64,000 nucleotides of DNA from Bradyrhizobium huanghuaihaiense. Lineage in GTDB: Bacteria; Pseudomonadota; Alphaproteobacteria; Rhizobiales; Xanthobacteraceae. The notes under the pieces are model-generated. The model was not told the origin of the DNA and did not search any database. It was given only the letters and a program-made list of their open reading frames with translations. The DNA is taken from NCBI RefSeq assembly GCF_007830635.1, contig NZ_VLLA01000004.1:248001-312000 (forward strand), read 5' to 3'. A program made the position numbers and the translations under genes. How positions within the stretch are numbered: the stretch's first letter is position 1; each line of letters starts with the position of its first letter. Positions 9,632-18,097 of this stretch are shown piece after piece.

Positions 9632-10483
9632 TCAGGACTTCACCGCACCCGCCGTGAGCCCGCCCACCATGTAGCGGCGGAAGGCGTAATAGACCGCGGC
9701 CGGCGGCAGCGCGTAGATGAAGCCGGTGGTCATCAGTAGCTCCCACGGCGAGTCGTCGGCGGCGAGGAAGTTGCCGAGCGCGACGGGGAGGGTGATCTCG
9801 CGGTCGTTCGACAGCAGCAGGAACGCGTAGAGATATTCGTTCCAGGCGAGCAGCACCGCATAGGTGCCGATCGCGACGAGCGAGGGCATCATCAGCGGCA
9901 GATAGACCAGGCGGAAGATCTGCAGCGTGGTGGCGCCGTCCATGACCGCGGCTTCATCCAGCTCCACCGGCAGCTTGTCGGAGGCCTGCTTGAGCACCCA
10001 GATCGCGTAAGGCGAGGCGATCGTCACCATGGCCAGGATCAGCGACCAGTGATTGTTGAGCAGGCCGTAATTGCCCATGGTGCGATACATCGGCACCGCG
10101 AGGAACGCCGCGGGGATGAAATAGGTGAAGAGCGCGAGGTTCAGCACCATGCGCCCGCCCGGCACTTTCAGCCGCGAGATCGAGAACGCCGCGGCCGTGG
10201 CGATGAACAGCGTCAGCACGCCGACGGCTGCTGCGATCAGCGTCGAATTCCAGAACTGGACGTAGAAGTCGCGCAGGAAGTAGTGCTGCTGCTTGAACAC
10301 GATCTCGAAGTTGTGCAGCGTCGGATGGTCCGGCCACAGCTTGCCCGAGAACGCGTCCTCCTTGGGCGAGATCGCGAACAGGAACATGTGGTAGATCGGG
10401 ATCATCGTCCACAGGAAGACGGGAATGCCGATCAGGAGCAGCCGCGCTTCCGTCGCGACGTCACGGAGAGAGGGAAGCTTCAT
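9632..10483 (-). CDS. Carbohydrate ABC transporter permease, MalG type
   Basis: This 283-residue permease has six hydrophobic segments and the EAA loop ELDEAAVMDGATTLQIFRLV followed by LPLMMPSL, as in CUT1 sugar importers. The start at 10483 overlaps the stop of the upstream permease (ATGA), and the sequence around it is MKLPSLRDVATE. It is the last gene of an operon of binding protein, permease and permease. No ATPase gene is present in this operon, so a shared MsmX/UgpC-like ATPase encoded elsewhere is probably used. Confidence 0.88.
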   Translation of the reverse strand: MKLPSLRDVATEARLLLIGIPVFLWTMIPIYHMFLFAISPKEDAFSGKLWPDHPTLHNFEIVFKQQHYFLRDFYVQFWNSTLIAAAVGVLTLFIATAAAFSISRLKVPGGRMVLNLALFTYFIPAAFLAVPMYRTMGNYGLLNNHWSLILAMVTIASPYAIWVLKQASDKLPVELDEAAVMDGATTLQIFRLVYLPLMMPSLVAIGTYAVLLAWNEYLYAFLLLSNDREITLPVALGNFLAADDSPWELLMTTGFIYALPPAAVYYAFRRYMVGGLTAGAVKS

Positions 10484-11352
10484 CGCGACAACCGTTTCAT
10501 CATGAAGTACACGAGCGGCAGGACGAACGGCATCGCGCAGACGATGGAGGCCATCGCGAGCGAGAGCTGGTCGAGCCGGAGATAGCGGATACCGAGCGTC
10601 GCCAGCACGTGCGTGAGGTCGGCCGGGCCACCGCCGGTGAGGAGGTAGACGCTGTTGAAATCGCCCAGCGTCCAGATCATCGAGAGCAGCGTGCAGGTCA
10701 CGTAGAGCGTCTGCATCGACGGCCAGGTGATGAAGCGGAATTTCTGCCACCAACTCGCGCCGTCCACTTCGGCGGCCTCGAACAGGTCGTGCGAGATCGC
10801 AAGGCGTCCGGTGATCAGGATCAGCGTCCAGAACGGCAGCGACTTCCAGATGTGCACGCCGATCGCCATGCTGAGCGCCACGGCCGGGTCGTTCAGCCAG
10901 TTCGGGCCGTCATCGCCGGTGAAGGAGAAGATCAGGTGGTTGATGACGCCCCATTCGGGATTGAACATGAAGCGCACCGACAGGATGGTCGGGATCGACG
11001 GCACCGCCCAGGGCAGAATGAAGATCACCGAGAGCCATTTGATCCAGGTGCGCTGCATGGCGAAGAAGCCGGACAGGAACAGCGCGATCAGCATCTTGAT
11101 GTTGATGCCGATGACCAGGAAGATCAGCGTGTTGACTGCGGCACGCGCAAAGATCGGATCGTTGTACAGTGCGACATAGTTCGCGGGGTCCCGCGCCAGC
11201 CACAGCCCGTAGCAGACGGGATAGACGACGAAGGCAAGGAAAACCAGCAGATAGGGCGCGAGCAGAATAATGCCCCAGACCTGCGCCGGGGTCAGCCGCG
11301 ACGACAGGGGCGGGCCGGGGAGTGCCTGATCGCCAGAGAGCGTGATCGCCAT
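10480..11352 (-). CDS. Carbohydrate ABC transporter permease, MalF type
   Basis: This 290-residue membrane protein has six hydrophobic segments beginning with WGIILLAPYLLVFLAFVVYP and an EAA loop LFEAAEVDGASWWQKFRFIT. These are features of MalF/UgpA-class sugar permeases. The ATG at 11352 is preferred; a GTG at 11388 in frame would add 12 unusual residues. Its stop overlaps the next permease. A perfect 11-bp hairpin lies between it and the upstream binding-protein gene. The substrate cannot be told from sequence. Confidence 0.87.
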   Translation of the reverse strand: MAITLSGDQALPGPPLSSRLTPAQVWGIILLAPYLLVFLAFVVYPVCYGLWLARDPANYVALYNDPIFARAAVNTLIFLVIGINIKMLIALFLSGFFAMQRTWIKWLSVIFILPWAVPSIPTILSVRFMFNPEWGVINHLIFSFTGDDGPNWLNDPAVALSMAIGVHIWKSLPFWTLILITGRLAISHDLFEAAEVDGASWWQKFRFITWPSMQTLYVTCTLLSMIWTLGDFNSVYLLTGGGPADLTHVLATLGIRYLRLDQLSLAMASIVCAMPFVLPLVYFMMKRLSR

Positions 11353-11412
11353 TCTTTTCGGACTCTTTGAAAGGACTTCCGGCCGCACGAGGCGGCCGGT
11401 GTTAGCGTTTCG

Positions 11413-11439
11413 CCTCTCCCCGCGAGATGCGGGGAGAGG
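11413..11439. terminator. Perfect hairpin between binding-protein and permease genes
   Basis: CCTCTCCCCGC (11413-11423) pairs perfectly with GCGGGGAGAGG (11429-11439) around a GAGAT loop. It lies in the minus-strand operon just after the binding-protein stop and before the first permease. There is no T-run, so partial attenuation or 3'-end protection of the binding-protein message is more likely than full termination. Confidence 0.6.
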
Positions 11440-11451
11440 AAGGGATATACC

Positions 11452-12837
11452 TTAACCCGCGACCTGCTTGATGCGGGCGATCAGTTCGTCGACGGCTTTG
11501 TCGACAGGAACCTTCTCGCTGACGACGCGGTTCATCGCCTTCGCCCACACGTTTTCGTTGTTGAGGATCGTGAACTTCCAGTTCTTGGTGAAGTCGAACG
11601 CCGCGGTGCCACCCTTGAACTGCGCATAGACGGCCTTGCGGTGCTTGTCAGCCTGCCAGAACGGGCTTTCCTGGCTTTCCTTCGTCACCGGGAACCAGCG
11701 GCCGAGTGCGCCCTCGATATAGGGACGGACGTTTTCTTCCTGGAGCAGGAAGCTGATGAACTGCTTGGCCTCGGCCTTGTTCTTGGCCGCGGTGAAGATC
11801 AGTCCGGTCTTGACGTCGGAGCGGTAGCGGATGGTCGAGCCATCAGGCGCCTTCGGGAAGGACGCCGTGACGATGTCCTGCTCGTAGGCCTTCTTGCCGG
11901 CGTCGCGCTGCTCCTGGGTCAGGGCCTGGTTCTGCGAGTCCTCGAACCACTTCGCCGCGATCGAGATCGTGAAGTTGTGGGTCATCACGATGGTCTTGTT
12001 GTGGAAGGCGACGTTGTTGTCCGGATCCTTCCAGGTCGTCGAGGAGGGCGGCGTGCAGCCCTTGATGTAGGTGTCGGTGTAGTCCTTCATCGCCTTGATC
12101 AGGTTCTCGCGAACCGTGGGATCGTCGACCAGGAGCTTGCCGTCGTTGTCGACCAGCTTGACGTGGTAGGCGTCCATGAAGGTGTAGAACGACTGGAAGG
12201 CGTCGGTGGATTCCACGCCCATCGGCTGGCCGACGGCGTAGATGCGCTGGCCGGTGGCCTTGCGGATCGCCGGCTGCACCTTGTCGCACCAGAACGTCCA
12301 GTAGCCCGTCCAGTCGTTCGGGATGTCGCTCTGCTTGAAGCCGGCCTTCTCCAGCATGTCGTTCCAGATCTGGACGTGCATGCTCTGCTGCTTCAGCGGG
12401 AAGCCGTAATAGGCCTTCTTCTTGGCGACGTCGTTATAGAGGATCGAGGCGTCCAGCGTGTTCTGCACGAACCGGTCCTTGATCGGCTCCATGACGTCCG
12501 AGAGGTCCTCGAGCTTGCCCTCGTAGGCCCACTTGCCCTGCGCCTGCACGTCATAGGAATCGGAATAGGCCACGTCGGGCACGGTGCCGGCATCGAGCGC
12601 GGCAACCGTCTTCGGAATCATGTCCTGGATCGCGTATTGCGACAATTCGACCTTGATGCCGGTCTTGGCTTCGAATTTCTTGATCGTATCGATCAGCGCG
12701 TCGTCTTCGGAGCGATAGAAGCCCTTGCCCCACCAGACCGTAATCGTCTTCTGCTGCGCAAAGGCGGGTGCAGTGACCGCGAACAGCCCAACCGCAGCGA
12801 CCGCCAGTGACACTGCGCCAATAACCTTGGATCTCAC
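11452..12837 (-). CDS. Extracellular sugar-binding protein of an ABC importer
   Basis: This 461-residue exported protein has a signal peptide ending APAFAQQ and then a mature region starting KTITVWWGKGFYRSEDDAL, typical of family-1 (MalE/UgpB-like) solute-binding proteins. A later DWTGYWTFWCDKVQP segment is aromatic-rich, as expected of a sugar cleft. The GTG at 12837 is chosen because GGGAG sits a suitable distance upstream; a TTG at 12852 is the alternative. It is the first gene of an operon with two permeases and no ATPase. Ligand unknown; a plant- or polyol-derived carbohydrate is only a guess from the habitat. Confidence 0.87.
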   Translation of the reverse strand: MRSKVIGAVSLAVAAVGLFAVTAPAFAQQKTITVWWGKGFYRSEDDALIDTIKKFEAKTGIKVELSQYAIQDMIPKTVAALDAGTVPDVAYSDSYDVQAQGKWAYEGKLEDLSDVMEPIKDRFVQNTLDASILYNDVAKKKAYYGFPLKQQSMHVQIWNDMLEKAGFKQSDIPNDWTGYWTFWCDKVQPAIRKATGQRIYAVGQPMGVESTDAFQSFYTFMDAYHVKLVDNDGKLLVDDPTVRENLIKAMKDYTDTYIKGCTPPSSTTWKDPDNNVAFHNKTIVMTHNFTISIAAKWFEDSQNQALTQEQRDAGKKAYEQDIVTASFPKAPDGSTIRYRSDVKTGLIFTAAKNKAEAKQFISFLLQEENVRPYIEGALGRWFPVTKESQESPFWQADKHRKAVYAQFKGGTAAFDFTKNWKFTILNNENVWAKAMNRVVSEKVPVDKAVDELIARIKQVAG

Positions 12838-13056
12838 GTTTTTCTCCCTCAAACGGCCGGTGTTTTTAACCGGTCGTGTAAAACACTAGCGCATGGCGGA
12901 GAGCCGATCTAGCGGCATCTTGTCAGACCTAGGTCGTGGGCCTTGCGCCGGAGGAGATGCTTAACGTGCGCATCGATCCAATCGCCGCATCAATTCGCCC
13001 GGATCAATTCGCTCTGGTCGGCCGCTGCCGGCCGATCGGCGCTCAATGATGTGGCA

Positions 13057-15009
13057 CTAGTTCGACTTGGCGTTTTCCTTGGCGTTTTCTTTGGCGTTCT
13101 CCGCCGTCGGCGATTCCGCCGGTGCGGGACGCTTGCCTGCGCCGGTGATGCGCTCGATTGCGGAGCGCACGGCATCGCTTCCCTTGCGGTCCTTCAGCAT
13201 GTCGAGCAGCGGCGCGGAAGCCGGCGAGCGGCGGATCAGGCTTTCCGGATCGGGGAAGATCAGGGGATCATCCCAGGGCCCCTGCACCACGAAGGGCAAC
13301 TCGAAGCCCGATGAGCTGTTGAGGCTCGCGACGCCCTTCATGTCGTATTCGCGCGTCGGCACCGATGCGGTGCCGGTGAGCGTGATCTTCGCCGTCGGCC
13401 CTTCGACGCGGATGTCTTCGGCGGTGGCGATGCCGTCGGAGAATTTTACCGCGATGGTGAGCTTGTCGTAGGGGGTCGAGCCGCTGCGGAAATTGCCGCC
13501 GCCCGACAGCGGCCGCCGCTCCAGCCGCTTCAGCAGCTGCTCGGCGTTGAAGCCCGAGATCGCGCCGTCATGCCCGGTGACCGTGGCGCTGCCGTCGAGC
13601 GACTGAACGAGGCCGAACGGGCTCGAGCCGGAGGCAAGGAGGGAGACGTTGATGTTGCCGCGGCCGGACAGCTTGTTGAGGCCGAACAGCTCGGTGGCGC
13701 AGGCCTGCAGATCGACGTCGGTGAACTGGAATTGCGCCTTGATGTCGGCGACGCTGTCGGTGCGGGCGATGCCGAACGAACCCTTGGCGATGCCGCCGTA
13801 GACCTGGGCCTCGCCGACCGAGAGCGCCAGCGTGCCGTTGCGCAAATTGGCGCCGATCGCGGTGCGGCCGAGCTTCGTCGGTCCGACGGTCAGCCGCGCC
13901 GCCGACAGGCGCATGTCGAGGTCGGTGGTCGACAGCCCGTTGAGATCGAACAGCTGCCTGTTCCAGTCGCGGGCGCCGCTCGCGAGCAGGCGGAAGGTCG
14001 AAATATAAGGTGTGAAGTCGAGTGCGTCGGCGGCGAGCGTCGCCTGCAGCGTCTGCCGGCCGTTATTGGCGTAGGTCATGACGCCCTCGGCGGTGTTGCC
14101 GTCGAGCTCGACATTGACATTGGTGAGCGCGATCGAGGCGCCCACCACGTTGGCGCGCGCTTTCAGCGCGAAGCGGCCAAAGCCGCCGCTGGCCGGCTGC
14201 GGCTGTCCGGTCCAGCGCAGCGCGTTGCGCAGGGACGGGCTGTCGATGGTGAGCGTGCCCTCCATCATCGGGCTGGTGCGGTTGGCGACGCTGCCGTCGA
14301 AGGCGAGCTTGAGCGGCGCGCTCGCGATCCGCGCCTTCAGGCCGGACCGGTCGCCCGAGAGGGCGGCGACGAAATCGGAGAAGCTGATCGAGCCGTCGAC
14401 CCGCTCGCCCCGCCAGTCGAACTGCCCGGTTGCGGCAAAGGAGCGCGAGATCGACGGCCAGGCCAGCGACAGGTCGATGTCCTCGAACTTCTCGGTGGCG
14501 CGGGTGGCGGCGTCCTCGTAATTGAGCAGGCCGTCCTGGATCCTGATCTCGGAGAACGACACCTGGTTGTCGGCCCCGGGCTTCATGGTGCGGGCAATGG
14601 TCTGGATGAAGGGCGTCCAGTTGCTCTCGCCGTCCGGCTTGAGGCTGACATGGATGCGCGGCCTGAGCAGCGTCAGGTCGGCGATCTCGAACCGTTGCAG
14701 CAGCAGCGGTAACAGCCGCAGATTGGCGGTGAGCACGTCGACATGGAGCGCGGGATCGCTGGTGCCGCCACCCTTCAGGCCGACGTCATGGAAGGAGATG
14801 TAGCTCGCCGGCAGCACCGAAATGTCGATGCTGCCTGCGACATTGAGCTCCAGGCCCGTGACGTCGCGGATCTGCGCCTCCACCGCCTTGCGCAGCGCGT
14901 CGCGGTTGATGAGCCATGAGGTCGCGACCAGGGCGATCAGCGCGATGCCGAGCAGCGCCGCGATCGGCGTCCCGAGGCGCTTCATTCCTTGGGCCATGGT
15001 CAATGGCAT
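13057..15009 (-). CDS. AsmA-family protein
   Basis: This protein of about 650 residues has a single N-terminal membrane helix (PIAALLGIALIALVATSWLI) followed by a long beta-rich periplasmic region, and then the C-terminal AsmA signature region (GRGNINVSLLASG and a DGSATVTGHDGAISGFN segment). AsmA-like proteins are thought to bridge the periplasm and affect outer-membrane lipid transport or assembly. The extreme C-terminus is low complexity, with NAKENAKENAKSN encoded by a 12-base tandem repeat. The start is uncertain: ATG at 15009 is close behind AGGA and ATG at 14997 is also possible. It is transcribed divergently from scoAB. Confidence 0.85.
   Translation of the reverse strand: MPLTMAQGMKRLGTPIAALLGIALIALVATSWLINRDALRKAVEAQIRDVTGLELNVAGSIDISVLPASYISFHDVGLKGGGTSDPALHVDVLTANLRLLPLLLQRFEIADLTLLRPRIHVSLKPDGESNWTPFIQTIARTMKPGADNQVSFSEIRIQDGLLNYEDAATRATEKFEDIDLSLAWPSISRSFAATGQFDWRGERVDGSISFSDFVAALSGDRSGLKARIASAPLKLAFDGSVANRTSPMMEGTLTIDSPSLRNALRWTGQPQPASGGFGRFALKARANVVGASIALTNVNVELDGNTAEGVMTYANNGRQTLQATLAADALDFTPYISTFRLLASGARDWNRQLFDLNGLSTTDLDMRLSAARLTVGPTKLGRTAIGANLRNGTLALSVGEAQVYGGIAKGSFGIARTDSVADIKAQFQFTDVDLQACATELFGLNKLSGRGNINVSLLASGSSPFGLVQSLDGSATVTGHDGAISGFNAEQLLKRLERRPLSGGGNFRSGSTPYDKLTIAVKFSDGIATAEDIRVEGPTAKITLTGTASVPTREYDMKGVASLNSSSGFELPFVVQGPWDDPLIFPDPESLIRRSPASAPLLDMLKDRKGSDAVRSAIERITGAGKRPAPAESPTAENAKENAKENAKSN
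13067..13102. repeat. 12-base tandem repeat at the 3' end of the AsmA gene
   Basis: Three 12-base units (13067-13078, 13079-13090, 13091-13102) differ at only one or two positions from TTGGCGTTTTCC. Read on the minus strand they encode repeated Lys-Glu-Asn-Ala. Copy number could change by strand slippage without a frameshift because the unit is a multiple of three. Confidence 0.8.
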
Positions 15010-15080
15010 GTCCTGATCGGGTTGGTTGTTGGGTCCAGAAGGGCGGGCCGGGAAACCTGCGCGCCCCACGCCCAAGGTCT

Positions 15081-15143
15081 GTTAGGCTACAAGTTCGGTC
15101 AGGTTACAAGTCTTGTTAGGTCACAAGTCCCGTTAGGTTAAGT
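15081..15143. repeat. 17-base tandem repeat, three and a half copies
   Basis: Units start at 15081, 15098, 15115 and 15132 and follow the pattern GTTAGGTTACAAGTCNN. The first three span 17 bases each and the fourth is partial. They lie in the 326-base gap between the divergent AsmA gene and scoA. Even spacing suggests iterated protein-binding sites or a slippage-derived minisatellite. Confidence 0.85.
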
Positions 15144-15335
15144 GCCGCAACTTGATGGGTTTTCTTGTCGCTTTCAAGGCCGCGGGCGGTTCTGCCCACG
15201 GGCTGGGCAGCTTCTACCACCGCCCCGCGGAGCGGAGAACCCCGTATCATTGACGGCTTTGGCGGATTTCGCCTAATAATCGCCGCCAACAAGGTGCGGC
15301 GGCTGCAAGCCGAAGGTTCAGTCGAGGTTTTTTGC

Positions 15336-16043
15336 ATGAACAAGGTCTATCCCGACGCCAAGTCGGCGCTCGACGGCATTCTGAAAGACAACATGATGAT
15401 CATGTCGGGGGGCTTCGGCCTCTGCGGCATTGCCGAGGAGCTGTCGGACGCGATCCGCGAATCGGGCGTCAAGGGGCTGACGGTCGTCTCCAACAATGCC
15501 GGCGTCGACGGCATCGGGCTCAGCCGCCTCTTGGAAACCCGGCAGATCAAGAAGATGATCTCGTCCTATGTGGGCGAGAACAAGCTGTTCGCCCAGCAAT
15601 TCCTCGCCGGCGAGCTGGAACTCGAATTCAACCCGCAGGGCACGCTGGCCGAGCGCATCCGCGCCGGCGGCGCCGGCATCCCGGCCTTCTACACCAAGAC
15701 CGGCGTCGGCACGCTGATCGCCGAAGGCAAGGAAGTGAAGGAGTTCGACGGCGAGAAGTACCTGATGGAGCGCGGCCTGTTCGCCGACCTCGCCATCGTG
15801 CACGCCTGGAAGGGCGACACCGCCGGCAACCTCATCTACCGCAAGACCGCGCGCAACTTTAACCCGATGATGGCGACCGCCGCCAAGATCACGGTGGCGG
15901 AGGTCGAGCATCTGGTTCCGGCCGGTGAACTCAATCCCGACCATATCCATACGCCCGGCATCTTCGTGAAGCGCATCGTCGAGGTCGGCACGGCCAAGAA
16001 GCGCATCGAATTCCGCAACACCCGCCCGCGTACCGCCGCTTAA
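15336..16043 (+). CDS. scoA: 3-oxoacid CoA-transferase, subunit A
   Basis: This 235-residue protein is the alpha subunit of succinyl-CoA:3-ketoacid CoA-transferase, which activates acetoacetate for ketone-body and poly-hydroxybutyrate use. It contains the glycine-rich GGFGLCGIAEEL motif, the VSNNAGVDGIGLSRLL segment, and the IPAFYTKTGVGT region of subunit A. The start at 15336 gives MNKVYPDAKSALDGIL, as in other family members; the longer open frame upstream has no homology. Subunit B follows after 18 bases, so the pair is an operon. Confidence 0.93.
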   Translation: MNKVYPDAKSALDGILKDNMMIMSGGFGLCGIAEELSDAIRESGVKGLTVVSNNAGVDGIGLSRLLETRQIKKMISSYVGENKLFAQQFLAGELELEFNPQGTLAERIRAGGAGIPAFYTKTGVGTLIAEGKEVKEFDGEKYLMERGLFADLAIVHAWKGDTAGNLIYRKTARNFNPMMATAAKITVAEVEHLVPAGELNPDHIHTPGIFVKRIVEVGTAKKRIEFRNTRPRTAA

Positions 16044-16061
16044 GCGTAACAGGAGACTCAC

Positions 16062-16712
16062 ATGGCCTGGACCCGTGAACAGATGGCTGCGCGCGCCGCG
16101 AAGGAATTGCGCGACGGCTACTACGTCAATCTCGGCATCGGCATCCCGACGCTGGTCTCGAACTACATCCCCGACGGCATGGACGTCTCCTTGCAGAGCG
16201 AGAACGGCATGCTCGGCATGGGCCCGTTCCCCTATGAAGACGAGGTGGACGCGGACCTGATCAACGCCGGCAAGCAAACCGTCAGCGAGCTGCCCTCGAC
16301 CTCGTATTTCTCGAGCGCGGATTCCTTCGGCATGATCCGCGGCGGCCACATGGACCTCTCGATCCTCGGCGCCATGCAGGTGGCTCAGAACGGCGATCTC
16401 GCCAACTGGATGATCCCCGGCAAGATGGTCAAGGGCATGGGCGGCGCGATGGATCTCGTCGCCGGCGTCAAGCGCGTCGTCGTGGTGATGGAGCATTCGG
16501 CCAAGGACGGCCCGAAGCTGCTGAAGCAGTGCAACCTGCCGCTGACCGGCGAGCGCGTGGTCGACATGGTCGTCACCGATCTCGCGGTCTTCACCATCGA
16601 CAAGCACGGCGACGGCGGCATGGCCCTGATCGAGCTCGCCGACGGCGTCTCGCTCGACGAGGTCAAGGCCAAGACCGAAGCCGAATTCCGCGTCGCGCTG
16701 AAGAACACCTGA
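16062..16712 (+). CDS. scoB: 3-oxoacid CoA-transferase, subunit B
   Basis: This 216-residue beta subunit carries the catalytic glutamate region [12 protein letters not shown], where Glu forms the CoA thioester, and the [15 protein letters not shown] nucleotide-binding stretch. An AGGAGA ribosome-binding site sits just upstream of the ATG. With ScoA it transfers CoA from succinyl-CoA to acetoacetate. A strong intrinsic terminator follows the stop, which ends the operon after scoB. Confidence 0.94.
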   Translation: MAWTREQMAARAAKELRDGYYVNLGIGIPTLVSNYIPDGMDVSLQSENGMLGMGPFPYEDEVDADLINAGKQTVSELPSTSYFSSADSFGMIRGGHMDLSILGAMQVAQNGDLANWMIPGKMVKGMGGAMDLVAGVKRVVVVMEHSAKDGPKLLKQCNLPLTGERVVDMVVTDLAVFTIDKHGDGGMALIELADGVSLDEVKAKTEAEFRVALKNT

Positions 16713-16732
16713 GAGAGTTGAAAGCAGCTGCC

Positions 16733-16760
16733 AAATGGCCGGGCTTGCCCGGCCATTTTC
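16733..16760 (+). terminator. Intrinsic terminator after scoB
   Basis: AAATGGCCGGG (16733-16743) pairs perfectly with CCCGGCCATTT (16748-16758) around a CTTG loop, giving an 11-bp stem ending in a short T-run (TTTTCGTTT). It lies 20 bases past the scoB stop. Confidence 0.85.
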
Positions 16761-16835
16761 GTTTGACCTACGGGCGATCCACGATGAGCGCTCCTAAGAG
16801 TCGGTGAGGCAGGAGGTTCTCTCCTCATCCTCGGT

Positions 16836-16963
16836 GTCGTCCTGGCGAAGGCCAGGACCCATACCGCGAGGTCCATCGTTTCGCGGGCGGTGATCGTCCC
16901 GAACGACCGGCCTTCGCCAAACTTTGTTCGGTGGCTATGGGTCCTGGCCTTCGCCAGGACGAC
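16836..16963. repeat. Long inverted repeat, GTCGTCCTGGCGAAGGCC family
   Basis: The left arm begins GTCGTCCTGGCGAAGGCC at 16836 and extends 28 bases; the right arm ending at 16963 is its exact complement. The centre is about 70 bases. A variant of the same family occurs at 59959-60097. This and the next element fill the 452-base gap between scoB and nirV, in which no gene is seen. Confidence 0.85.
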
Positions 16964-16994
16964 GTTGGAGAGGCTTGGCGCGCTGCCTCCACAC

Positions 16995-17117
16995 CGTCAT
17001 TGCGAGGACCTCTTGCGACGAAGCAATCCAGGCTGCTTCCGCGGAGAGATTCTGGATTGCTTCGCGGAGCCTGTCATCGGGCCGCGCTTCGCGCGGACCC
17101 GGTGGCTCGCGATGACG
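16995..17117. repeat. Inverted repeat, CGTCATTGCGAG/GAAGCAATCCAG family
   Basis: The element starts CGTCATTGCGAGGA and ends with a degenerate complement (CGCGATGACG). Inner arms GAAGCAATCCAG and CTGGATTGCTTCG are paired. Three more copies occur at 42133, 53488 and 55863, so this is a dispersed family of 80-120 bases. No gene is seen inside it. Confidence 0.85.
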
Positions 17118-17164
17118 GAGCATGAGGCGCTGCCGTCGTTTTCCAATTCAGGCGGCGGTCCTGC

Positions 17165-18043
17165 TTACGACCGCGCCGCCCACGCCTTGCCCCACCGCGC
17201 CGACACGTTGGCCATCCACGTCCGCTCCTCCCGCACCAGGCGGAAGCCGAGATTGGCGGGCGGCACGCCTTGGGCGCAGCCGCCGGCGCGGGCGTCGCGG
17301 ATGAAGTCGGTGACATAGGCGCGGTGCGCGCCTTCGGCGACGCGCACGCCGCAGTTCACGGTCGCCCGGCCGGCATGGCCGGCCTCGTCGACGCGCGAGC
17401 GCACGAAGCAGGTCGAGGTCCACTCCCAGACGTTGCCGGCGAGATCTTCGATGCCGTGCTCGTTCACGCCGAACTTGCCGAACGGATGGGCCGCGGTGTC
17501 GAAGGGATCGCGCTCGGATTCGCGCTCATAGCGGCTGATCCAGCGCTTCGAGGGATTGTCCCGGTCCACCGGCGCGCCATCGTCCTTGAATCTGGAGCCC
17601 GCCGCAAACGCCCATTCCGCATCGCTCGGCAGGCGCCACGTCTGGCCGGTCTTGCGTGACAGCCAGCCGGCATAGGCCTCGGCGTCGTGCCAGTTCACCT
17701 GCACCGCGGGACGATCGATCGCGACCGCCACCCCGCGATCGAGTGCGCGGCAGGCGCCGTCCTGCACGCAAAGCTGATAGTCGGACGACGAGACCTGATT
17801 GCGCATGATGTGCAGCGGCCTCGTGAATCGCATCGCGCGCAGCGGTGCTTCCGCCTGCTGCCCGCCACGCGTGAAATCGCCGGCTTCGCGATAGGAGACA
17901 TTGCCAGGCGCGATCCTGACGATCGCGGGCTCCGCGGCCGTGCCGTGGACCGCCATGTCCGAGACCAGGGGCGCCATCGCGATCGGCCCTGCGAGCCCGG
18001 CGGCGCAGGCGAGCAGCAGTTTCAGCTTGAATGCGATCAGCAT
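17165..18043 (-). CDS. nirV: NirV-like formylglycine-generating-enzyme-family protein
   Basis: This 292-residue protein has an N-terminal hydrophobic segment (probable signal) and a SUMF1/FGE-type domain. Recognisable motifs are the substrate-region VNWHDAEAYAGWLS, LPSDAEWAFAA, LAGNVWEWTS and the C-terminal ANLGFRLV. The gene follows nirK on the same strand, 54 bases downstream, with a strong hairpin in between; this nirK-nirV order is known in denitrifying rhizobia. The role of NirV is not settled, with maturation or assembly of NirK as the usual suggestion. The paired active-site cysteines of true formylglycine-generating enzymes are not obvious near the C-terminus, so a different function is likely. 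Confidence 0.8.
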   Translation of the reverse strand: MLIAFKLKLLLACAAGLAGPIAMAPLVSDMAVHGTAAEPAIVRIAPGNVSYREAGDFTRGGQQAEAPLRAMRFTRPLHIMRNQVSSSDYQLCVQDGACRALDRGVAVAIDRPAVQVNWHDAEAYAGWLSRKTGQTWRLPSDAEWAFAAGSRFKDDGAPVDRDNPSKRWISRYERESERDPFDTAAHPFGKFGVNEHGIEDLAGNVWEWTSTCFVRSRVDEAGHAGRATVNCGVRVAEGAHRAYVTDFIRDARAGGCAQGVPPANLGFRLVREERTWMANVSARWGKAWAARS

Positions 18044-18063
18044 GGTCGTCCCCCGAAGGGAAG

Positions 18064-18090
18064 AAGGGGCCGGTGGATCACCGGCCCCTT
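18064..18090. terminator. Hairpin between nirK and nirV
   Basis: AAGGGGCCGGTG (18064-18075) pairs with CACCGGCCCCTT (18079-18090) around a three-base loop. It is directly downstream of the nirK stop on the minus strand. No T-run follows, so it may stabilise the nirK message and reduce read-through into nirV. Confidence 0.7.
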
Positions 18091-18097
18091 GTCGCGT

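Noticed and set aside
9632..10753. Extended start of the MalG-type permease at 10753
   Set aside because: The extra 90 residues overlap the upstream permease in another frame and have no homology; ATGA overlap at 10483 fits coupling.
15081..15143. CRISPR array
   Set aside because: The units are 17 bases and directly abut one another with no spacers, and no cas gene is present.
16836..17117. Insertion sequence
   Set aside because: Arms are inverted but there is no transposase frame and no target-site duplication that I could see; size fits short dispersed repeats.
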